From: Owenia fusiformis
Lineage: Eukaryota > Annelida > Polychaeta > Sabellida > Oweniidae
Direction: 5' to 3'
Length of the DNA: 64,000 nt
Assembly: GCA_903813345.2 (NCBI GenBank)
Contig: CAIIXF020000012.1
Coordinates: 10,064,432-10,128,431, forward strand
The notes under the pieces were generated by a model that was not told where the DNA came from, did not search any database, and was given only the letters and a program-made list of their open reading frames with translations. How positions within the stretch are numbered: position 1 is the first letter of the stretch; each line of letters opens with the position of its first letter. The position numbers and the translations under genes are program-made. Shown in pieces: positions 34,501-46,500 of the stretch.

Positions 34501-37500
34501 TTCTTCTTTTTTCATTGACATGCAGTATTCTCCATAGGATTTTTTCCCAAGTGGGTGCAAAATTCTTATTTCCACAATTCAGACCAAAATTAATCAAAAT
34601 GATTTTTCTCATTTTCAAGTGAGTGCAAATAGAAATACAGGTGGGTGCAAGCCTGATTTTAAAATCTCAGGTGGGTGCTGAGCTTCTGCTTTAATGCTTG
34701 GGAGATCACTGGACATGGAAGCATTACAAGGTCATTAGTAAAAATTATTGACAGCTCATTGGCCAATCAGAAACAAGAACCTATATCAATAAAGTTACTT
34801 TCAATATATCTTATTCCATTTCAGCACACCCATAAACCAAGCCGTGCAGTCAAAGAACAAAGAAGTATTTGAGACTTTATTGAACCATACTTCCTTGAAC
34901 CTTGAGCTACAAAACCAAGAGAAACAAGTATATAAACAAAGCTACATGCACTTTCAATATATCTTATTCCATTTCAGCACACCCATACACCAAGCCGTGC
35001 AGTCAAAGAACAAAGAAGTATTTGAGACTTTACTGAACCATGCATCATTAAACCTTGAGCTACAAAACCAAGAAAGCCAAACAGTATTATGGTTAGCCTT
35101 ACAGGTCAGTTACTAATAAATAAAGAACTTTTCATGTTAATTCCACAACTTTTTTGTGGATGGTGTTAGGCAGTTGTAATTCGGCATTTATAACAAATGG
35201 TAGGTTGTGATATTGTGCATGTTAATGCTTTGTTCATTCTTTGTCTTTATTCTGCAGTCAGTGGGGCATTTGTTCTTAGTTCATAATAATTTGGACTGCT
35301 TGTGTCATGTATTATTTGTGCAAAATCAAAGAGATTGGTCTATGAAAAGTGTGTAAAAAGCTTCTATTACTTATTAATCGCCCCTCGTATATATACTGTT
35401 TGTATCGACAATCTAAGAATAGGAACAAAAGTACATATAACAGATATTAATTAATGTATAAAATTATACAAGTATAAATTATACATCAAAGGATATCCCA
35501 TATCTATTGATAGCAATTAACATGATGGAATATATATTTATCAAAACAGGACCTAACATGTACACATTTGGAGGTGTTCTTACGTTTATGGTTTTGAGGT
35601 GTTCAAATGTTAAATATATGTAAAATAAAATCAATCACTTTATATTTCATATGCTTATATGTTAACAGGCAGAAGGACAGCAGACAAACTATGGTCCAGA
35701 CTGCTTGGCTGCCAAACTTGTAAAGAGGGGAAGTTCAACAAATGCAGTCAACATAAGTACAGGTAAATTGAAAAAATTGAAAATAAGAAGAAAATGGATA
35801 ATAAAAAAGTACAGGTAAATTGTAGTTTCAGCATGCTTCTTCTATGTTAATATGACTTACATGTAGTTTGAGGGCTCCAAACAGATTTGTGAGGAATCAT
35901 GGGTAAATTGTATTTAAGCAAGCTTCCTTACAAAATATGGCAATATGACATTTTATGACGTTTGAACCTGTCTTAGTGAACACCTCTCTTTAGTGAACAT
36001 CTGTATCTAGTGAACACTTGTCTTTTGTGGACACCCTTCATCCGCACATACTCTCCTGATTTCTGTATTATACATTACCTTTTCTGAAGTGAACACCTAT
36101 CAACACTGAGTGTTTTTTCTTGGCAAAAAAATGTTCAATATACACAGGTTTTACAATATTCAAAGAATACATCTCTAGATAGTTTTTTGGAAGTTGACAC
36201 GAGGAATCATATAGAAATAACAAATTATTTGACACACCATGCAATAAGCGGGTTAAATCAACCAACGGACTTATCAGCTAATCATTACAAAAAAATGAAC
36301 TTTAAAAGCGTACATGTAAACTCAATGACATTTTGTAATCCATTCAAGAAGGATTTTTCTGTGATCATCTCCTAGGTGATGCATTGCTTCACAGAGCTGC
36401 AAGATCTGGAAATGAGGCTGCCGGTATCTTCCTAGCAACACATGGTGCTGATGTAACACATGCCAATAACAAGGTATGTATGGGATGTACTGTATAAGTG
36501 GTAATTTTGCCTAATCATTTAATTTGGCTATTTCCTAATGTTTGCCAGGTTCGGTAAATTAAATGGTGGAAAAATTCTTCATAATGTTATCAAATGGGAA
36601 GTTTATTGTCATTTGGAGAATTATAATTAGGAAATGGATAAAATTTTACTAATCTGCAAATTAAGCACTCAGATTAAATACAACTTTATAGTATCTGTTA
36701 ATATGGTCAGTTTTAGATACAGGGTTCATCTTTTGAAAAATATCATATACCGGTACATTGTAAAGTGGTTCATCCTTTTGGAGATACACATATTCCCCTT
36801 AGGATAATATAAGTTATTGAATGATTTGAAGTGCAATACAGGATATATTCTGTTCGAGAAATTTTGTATTGGAACGAGACGAAGTCGAGTGCCAATACAG
36901 AATATCGAGACAATATATCCTGTATTGCACTTCAAATCATTCAATAACGTTTTTATCGTGTGATCCTCTGTATTGCTACTGAGATTGTCCCCTCCGTACC
37001 AATTTTCTGTATTGCGACGGAGCTGATCAACGGGGACAACCCCAGTAGCAATACAAATTGGTACAGCACAAGAACTGACCAATCAGATGGCTTCATTTTA
37101 CAGATCATACGATAAAACCCTGTATCAAATAACTTCAAGTACAAAATTGTTAAATACAATATATAATTGTAATATGGAAAATAATCTATTTTCATTTTAG
37201 GGTGAGACTCCACTTCATGTTGCCAGTGAGAAAGGCCTCACTAACCTAGTAGAGATACTCCTCAGTAAAGGTGCTAACCCAAATGCCCAGACTAGGTCAA
37301 ATATAGGTGGCACTCCTACAGATTTTCCCGGTGATCAAGAAGATGGCATTGTTGCTAAGCAGACTCCTTTACATGTTGCCATAGCGAATCGTCATGAGCC
37401 GGTTGTCAAAGTATTCCTTGACTACAAAGGTAAAATTGGTGATATCCTGAACTAACTTGCCTGTTTAAGATACAATTACATGTATTCTGACTTCGATGAT

Positions 37501-40500
37501 CTCAACATTCTCACTAGATATGATGTCACCATCCTTGACAAGCATCCCACCTTCATATAGTTCCAAGGTAGAATTGATCCCTAATTTTTTCTTCAAGAAA
37601 AAAAAAATTATCCCCAGTGAATAATTATCCTAGACATTTACATACAAATTCTGCAAAATGTGTAACTTAACTACCTAATAAGTTCAGTGTAGCACACTAA
37701 TATGAATGATAATTATGATTTCAGCTAAGGCCACTTATGTAGCACACTAATATGAATGATTATTGTGATTTCAGCTAAAACCACTTATGTAGCACACTAA
37801 TATGAACGATTATTGTGATTTCAGCTAAAGGCCACTTATGTAGCACACTAATATGAACGATTATTGTGATTTCAGCTAAAGGCCACTTATGTAGCACACT
37901 AATATGAACGATTATTGTGATTTCAGCTAAAACCACTTATGTAGCACACTAATATGAATGATTATTGTGATTTCAGCTAAAACCACTTATGTAGCACACT
38001 AATATGAATGATTATTGTGATTTCAGCTAAAACCACTTATGTAGCACACTAATATGAACGATTATTGTGATTTCAGCTAAAACCACTTATGTAGCACACT
38101 AATATGAATGATTATTGTGATTTCAGCTAAGGCGACTTCCACAGGAGACAATATGGCCATTATTCCAAACTTTAATCTAAAGGACTCAAATGATCAAACA
38201 GTACTTGGTCTTGCTCTCTGGAATGGCTATTTGAACATCGCAGAGACATTATTGAATGGAGGTTCTAATATCAATGATGTGAATGCAGAGGGCATGACGT
38301 TACTTCACCAGGCTATTGTAAAACAAGATACGCCCAGTGCATTGTTTTTATTACAACACTCTGCTGATATGAATGTTAGGTAAGCTTTGTCTTGTCATGG
38401 AATATCATAAATAGTGTTTCTTGTCATGGTGCTACTTAATCTAGCTAGGTATACCAGGTGCATTGTTTTTGTTACAGCACTCTGCTGATATGAATGTTAG
38501 GTAAGCTTTGTCTTGTCATGGAATATAATAAAGTAGCGTTTCTTGTCATGATGCTACTTAATCTCGCTAGGTATACCTGGTGCATTGTTTTGTTACAACA
38601 CTCTGCTGATATGAATGTTAGGTAGGCTCTATCTTGGTCATGGAATATGAACCCTAATATTAATGTTTCTTGTCATGATGCCACTTTTAATAGTAAAACA
38701 AAATAGCACTGCAGATTTAAATGTGAGGTTAGTTTTGTCTTCTCATGGAATATAATAAAGTATAAAGTTTCTTGTCATGATAACGACCAATGAGAGGAGC
38801 ATGAATCATTGAACTGGCCATTTCTTTGTAAATCTTAAATACTGTATTTTCACAGGACATCAGACAATGAGACTCCACTTCAACTTGCCATAAAACGCCA
38901 CCTGCCTGTTGTCGTAGACATACTTTGCCAACGAGGTGCCAACATGAATGTAACATATGATGATGGAGACTGTCCATTGTGGCAAGCACTTGAAACGGGA
39001 CAGGAAGATGTTGCATCAACTCTGGTATAAAGTTTTATAATTAATACAATGAAACCTGTAAAGTGGAACACCTCTAAAGTGGAACACCTCTGTAAATTGA
39101 ACATTTTTCTTCAGGCTTCTCATTTAAGAAATCTTGAATTTTGATTGGTTGAGAAGTGGTCAAAACTCAATAGACTATACCTGTACAATGTATCAACTGC
39201 TTGAATTTTCAATAATGTTTCAGGATGAAATTAAATATGATGGGAAAGTTCAATTGTCGAGTATTCAATCTAGTAACTGGAGCTTAAAAGTTAATTATTC
39301 ATTTTCTCCACCATTTTTCTGTAACTTGCTAATCTGCTAATTCACTACTTTGTTGAGTTGCATTTTTCAAGTTTTTTTATGTCACTATGTTCAAATAGTC
39401 TCCAACTTTCGTAGGAAATGTTTGGCAGTTGGTGTTTGGTGGTTTGGGTCTGTAACAAATGGCAGGTGGTGACATTTTGCATGGCAATGCATTGTCTCTA
39501 TTTTTCTCACCTCTGGATAAGCCAATATTACTATAATGATGAAGAACATTATCAATTCCCCTGTTTTAATGACCATTTACAGGTGAGACATGGCTGTGAT
39601 ACCAACATGTGGGGAACTGGACCTGAGGGTTGTCTACAGACTTTGCTACATAGAGCTATAGACAACAGTAATGAATCTGTTGGTTGCTTCTTAATCAGAA
39701 GGTCAGTATGTGTCCATATTGCTTTACAATATACAGTTAAACCTTCACATCTGAACACCTGTCTTAACTGATCTGGGCACCTCTTAATGTGAACACTTTT
39801 TTAAACTGCCATAGATAACAATGTTAAACAACCTTGAAAAGTGATCATTTGCCAATCCAAAAACTTATGTCTAGTTCCAGTGACATTCACATGAGGCTAT
39901 TGTAAATGATTAAATAAGCCAAAGTCTAATATAACCCTTAGGAAAAAAGTTTAGGGGATTACCCTGGGTTTACCCGAATGTAGCATTAACTTACCTTAAT
40001 GTCAACCTTAATTCAAAATTACCCTCAATATTGGGGAAATTAACCTAACTTTACTCATAACTAGATGTTGGGGAATTATAAGGGTCAGTTAAGGGCTAAA
40101 CATGTGTGATCTTAATATACCTAAATAAACCCCAATCAACCTTATTTTACCTTAATTAACCTCAGTTACCCTATTTTCTAGGTTACTTTATGTAATCTGT
40201 TTTTTTTTGTTTGTCTATAAATATCATTTATCTTAATGAACTATAGTCTACCAGTCAAACGATAAGTATATATTGTATAAGACCACTTATTTAACTTACA
40301 AAACTCTTATAGGAGTTGAGCTGGAAGTCTAATATAACAAATAATATTTGGCTTTTAGACTAACATGAAATGAAAATAAAATTGACAACCTGATACTTAT
40401 GATATGTAAGATGTATCAACATGGCCAATCTAGCCTTTTACATTATATAACATGCTATAATCCTCCCTGGAGCTGTTTTGGAAGGCAAGTGTATGGTATA

Positions 40501-43500
40501 TTAGTGAGACTAGATGTCTATTGTCTATTATTACAGCTCAATAATATTTGACTAGAAGGCACATTGCCAACTACTAATAGGTATGATTTGGTGGACTCTA
40601 AGCGTGGCTTTTTGAGTTATTTTCCCTAAAAAAGTAATTACTAGTATTTTTATTTCATTGGCAATTATGCATTTTGTTAATTTTGAGCTGGATGACTTCG
40701 TCTAAAAAATGAATTCAATATATGGCTGAAATCAATGTGACCCTTAATTCTGATAATAATTTATCATGATCTACCCTTGACATGAACCTTGATAAACATT
40801 AATTGAACCTTAATTGTCCCTTAAGTCCACCCTTATGTTGCCCTTAAGTGCACCTTAATTATCCCTTGACTGCATGTATAATTTCCCTAAGTTTCCCTAA
40901 TATTCACATTGATTCACACAAGCCAACCATAACTTCACCTATCATTTAATATTACTTATAGAAAATGTGATTCACTGACTGCTTAGGTAATTTAATGTTT
41001 TCTACGTGAACCCCTTGTTGGAATCCCCAATACCATCACATTAGATTTGTACTCCCTTGTACTGTTTTGAGGAACCTGTATTTCTTTAAATATATGTGCT
41101 AGGGGTCTAATATTTAAAGTAGTTAAAATTTGACTAGTTGCTACAATGGAAATGAAAACAGAAATTACAACCAAAATGACAATTACATGATGGTTCCGTT
41201 TTTTAAGACATTTAAATTTGGCCAATCTAGCCATTCACATTGACAAATAGTGTGATTCTCACTGGAGCTGTTTTAAGGGCCATGGATCTCTTCTGTCAAA
41301 TTAACCTAGATATCTAATATTACCAGTGAATTATATTTGGCTTCATGGCTGGCAAGAAATAATCAGAGAAATGACATGGCCAATCTAGCTTTTTGAGAGC
41401 CAGGGATCTGGGTATGAGCCAGGGATCTGGGTATGCTTTGGTGGACTCTAAGCATGGCTTTTGAGTCATTTTCCTTTAAAAAGTAATTACAGTAAATCCT
41501 GTGTATAGTTAACAATTTTTTGACAAGAAAAAATGTTCACTGTTGGTAGATGTTCACTACAGCAATTATTTGATTTCGCGGCATTTTGCCGTATTATACA
41601 AAGAGACCAGCTATTAAAAGAGAGGAGGAGTTTTTTGATTTGTTGTACTGTTATACACATCCTGACTTATTTTCGTCTGACTGTCATCTGAATAGTTCAT
41701 CCTTTTATTGTCAAATTTTAATCTCTTTATAATTCTTTTTATCTCATCAAGATGGTCCCTTAAATAGTGGAATCTTTGAGTCATTTGAGTCAGTTAAAGG
41801 ACTTTATTGAATTAGTTAAAGGACATAATAGATGCAGTAAATAGTGAAATGATCATGAATAATAATTTAATCCAATTTATCTTTAAATTGATGGGATGAG
41901 AAAAAGATTAAGTTGGGACTTAGCAGATAGAGGTAATACTAGTTAACCAGATTATCTCGAAGCAATTAATCCCAGACGCATATCCTGTGTTACAAAAACA
42001 AAGCTTATTAAGAATTATAATTAGTCACACCTGTTTCAATAGAAGAGATCAAGATCTCAAATTGACCTTTTAATTATTTTTGGCAGGTAATAAAAACATA
42101 AACTGCTTAACTCTGATAAGGCAGTTGCAGAAAATCCATGAGAAATCTTATATCTGATTCAATGTTCACTAGAGACAGGATAATTCAATTGATTTTGCCA
42201 AGATTTAGTGTTCACTGTTCATAGTTGGTAGGTGTTCACTATAGGGTTGTACTTTAACATGTGAGTCAATGGGAGAAAAAGGTTTGCCGAAGAAAAACAT
42301 TCACTGTTAATAGGTGTTCATTAGAGAGATGTGTTCACTAACTCAGGTTTTACTGTACTAGTATTTTATTTCATTGGCAATTATGCATTTTGTTATTAAT
42401 TTTAAGCTTCATGACTTTGTCTCAAACATGTATTCAACATATGGCTGAAATCAATGTGACACTAATTTCTGATTATAATTTATCATGATCTACCCTTGAC
42501 ATGAACCTTGGTAAACATTAATTGAACCTTAATTGTCCCTTAAGTCCACCCTTATGTTGCCCTTAAGTGCACCTTAATTATCCCTTGACTGCATGTATAA
42601 TTTCCCTAAGTTTCCCTAATATTCACATTGATTCACACAAGCCAACCATAACTTCACCTATCATTTAATATTACTTATAGAAAATGGGATTCACTGACTG
42701 CTTAGGTAATTTAATATTTTCTACTAGAACCCCTTGTTAGGAATCCCTAATACTATCACACTAGATTTGTACTCCCTTGTACTGTTTTGAGGAACCTGTA
42801 TTTCTTTCAATATATGTTCTAGGGGTCTAATATTTAAAGTAGTTAAAATTTGACTAGTTGGCACAATGGAAATGAAAACAGAAATTACAACTAAAATGAC
42901 AATTACATGATAGTTCTCTTTTTAACACATTTAAATATGGCCAATCTAGCCATTCACCTTGACAAATAGTGTGATTCTCACTGGAGCTGTTTTAAGGGCC
43001 ATGAATCTCTTCTGTTATTTAACCTAGATATATAATATTACCAGTGAATTATATTTGGCATTATGGCTGGCAAGAAATAATCAGAGAAATGACGACTTCC
43101 TGATAGTTCTGTTTTATGAGAGGCCTTAACATGGCTAATCTATAGCCATTTTCTTTGAAAACATATTGTGATTCTCTCTGGGGCTGTTTTGAGGGCCATG
43201 TATCCCTTTCATTATCTAAACTAGATTTCTAATATTACAAGTGATTTATATTTAGCTTAAGGTGAGCAGAAAATGAAAATAAAAATGACAAAACCCGATA
43301 GCTCTGTTTTGTAAGACATCTTGACATTGTCAATCAAGCCATTTACCTTGATATTATAAGGTGAATCTCTCAGGAGCTGTTTTGAAAGCAGTGTATCTCT
43401 TTTGTTATTTAAGCTGTCTGTCTAATATAACAATTGAATTATATTTAGCTTTAGTGCTAGCAAGAAATGAAAATCAAAATTACAACGTCCCAAGAGTTCT

Positions 43501-46500
43501 GTTTTGAAAGATATCTTAGCATGATCAATCAAGCCATTTACCTTGATATTATAATGTCAATCTCTCAGGAGCTGTTTTGAAGGCAGTTAAGCTAGATGTC
43601 TCATATTACAACTGAATTATTTTTGGCTTACTTGCTAGAAAGAAATGAAAAAAGAACAACTACCCAATAGGTATGATTTGGTGGATCTCTTAGCATGACT
43701 TATTGGTCATTTTCCTTAATAAAATAATCATACTTATCTCATGGTAAATTATGTATTTTGTTTATTTTAGCTAATTATTCTTAAATTCACTTCAGCCAAC
43801 CATGATTTCACTTTTTTGAAACTGAATTCTGAAATTTATTCAGACTCAGGCCCCTATAGATAAAGTTTCATCTATGTAAAAGGTAAATGATTTACCCTGA
43901 AGTAACCCTCAAATTACCCTAAACTTTGAAGACCCTTTGTACCAAACTCATAATGTAGCTATTGATTTTTCAGTAAATAATTCTAAAAATGATGGTTGTA
44001 TTATTTATATGGTAGCATTCACTGAATGCTTCATTTGCTTCAAGCAATTAAAGTTTTCTATTTGAACCGCTTTGAGGGAGTCATTAAAGTACCATTACAC
44101 TAGATTTGTACTCCCTTGTGCTGATTTGAGGGACCTATTTCTCATTCCATATATGCGCTGGGGGTCTCATATTTATGGTTGTTAATATTTTATTTGACTA
44201 GTAGGCACAATGGAAATGAATACATGTACATAAATAACGACTTGTAGAAGGCGTCCATTTTTCAAAATGGCCGCCATTTTAACGTATTTTACTATAACTC
44301 GAAAAGTAGTGGAGCGATTTTGTTCATATTTGGTATGTGAATACTATAAGCATGTTACACTGTCCTATGACACTTTTGGTAAAAGCCGGCCATACAAATG
44401 TAGATATTAAAAAGCACATGGCAGCCATCTTGAAAAATGGTGGCCTTTACTCGTCATTTTACGATTTTTGCTGTAACTCTAAAAATAGTGGAGCGATTTT
44501 GTTCATATTTGGTGTGTGAATACTATAAGCATTGCACACTGTCTAAAGACACTTTTTGTAGAAGGCGTCCATTTTTCAAAATGGCCGCCATTTTACCGTA
44601 TTTTACTATAACTGGAAAAGTAGTGGAGCGATTTTGTTCATATTTGGTATGTGAATACTATAAGCATGTCACACTGTCCTATGACACTTTTGGTAGAAGG
44701 CTGCCATTTTGAAAACAATTTTGAAAAATGGCCGCAATTTTAACGTATTTCACTATAACTCGAAAAGTAGTGGAGCGATTTTGTTCATATTTGGTATGTG
44801 AATAAGCATGGCACACTGTCTATTTCTAATGACGCTTTTGGTAGAAGGTGGCCAATTTGAAAATGGCCACCATTTTAATGTATTTTACTATAACTCGAAA
44901 AGTAGTGGAGCGATTTTGTTCATATTTGGTATGTGAATACTATAAGCATGTTACACTGTCCTATGACACTTTTGGTAAAAGCCGGCCATACAAATGTAGA
45001 TATTAAAAAGCACATGGCAGCCATCTTGAAAAATGGTGGCCTTTACTCGTCATTTTACGATTTTTGCTGTAACTCTAAAAATAGTGGAGCGATTTTGTTC
45101 ATATTTGGTGTGTGAATACTATAATCATTGCACACTGTCTAAAGACACTTTTTGTAGAAGGCGTCCATTTTTCAAAATGGCCGCCATTTTAACGTATTTT
45201 ACTATAACTCGAAAAGTAGTGGAGCGATTTTGTTCATATTTGGTATGTGAATACTATAAGCATGTCACACTGTCCTATGACACTTTTGGTAGAAGGCGGC
45301 CATTTTGAAAACAATTTTGAAAAATGGCCGCAATTTTAACGTATTTCACTATAACTCGAAAAGTAGTGGAGCGATTTTGTTCATATTTGGTATGTGAATA
45401 AGCATGGCACACTGTCTATTTCTAATGACGCTTTTGGTAGAAGGTGGCCAATTTGAAAATGGCCACCATTTTAACGTATTTTTCTATAACTCGAAAAGTA
45501 GTGGAGCGATTTTGTTCATATTTGATATGTGAATACTTTAAGCATGGCACATTGTCTAATAAAACTTTGGGGAGTAGTTGGCCATTTTGAAAAATGGCCA
45601 CCATTTTTATGTGTTATTTTACAAATACGCGTGCGATTTTTCAAAAATTTTAGAGGTGGCTACTTAAAAGCATATTATTTCTTTCGATGACAACTTGGCT
45701 AGTGAGCAACCATTTTGAAAATGGTGGCCTTTCTGGTGTGTTGTTTTATGATATTTGCGCTTCGTTTGTAAAAATGCCAGCCATTTCTGTTTGATGGGAT
45801 TCGCTACGCTTTAGCGTTGCCGTTGTTCTGGTTTAAGCTGTCTGTCTAATATAACAATTGAATTATATTTAGCTTTAGTGCTAGCAAGAAATGAAAATCA
45901 AAATTACAACGTCCCAAGAGTTCTGTTTTGAAAGACATCTTAGCATGGCCAATCAAGCCATTTACCTTGATATTATAATGTCAATCTCTCAGGAGCTGTT
46001 TTGAGGGCAGTTAAGCTTGATGTCTCATATTACAACTGAATTGTATTTGGCTTACTTGCTAGAAAGAAATGAAAAAAAGACAACTACCCAATAGGCATGA
46101 TTTGGTGGATCTCTTAGCATGGCTTTTTCGGTCATTTTCCTTCATACTTATCATACGGTAAATTATGTATTTTGTTTATTTTAGCTAATTATTCGTACAT
46201 TCACTTCAGCCAACCATGATTTCACTTTTTTGAAACTGAATTCTGAAATTTATTCAGACTAAGACCCCTATAGATAAAGGTTCATCTATGTAAAAGGTAA
46301 ATGATTTACCCTGAAGTAACCCTCAAATTACCCTAAACTTTGAAGACCCCTTGTACCAAACTCATAATGTAGCTATTGATTTTTCAGTAAATAATTCTAA
46401 AAATGATGGTTGTATTTTATATTTCATATTATTTATATGGTAGCATTCACTGAATGCTTCATTTGCTTCAAGCAATTTAAAGTTTTCTATTTGAACCGCT

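Noticed and set aside
40992-41234. 80-codon - strand frame with a hydrophobic stretch
   Set aside because: Lies in the satellite-like body of intron 15, whose sister units do not keep the frame.
44337-45308. Identical 60- and 91-codon frames repeated 596 bases apart
   Set aside because: They are the minisatellite read as protein. Identity reflects recent array duplication, not coding constraint.
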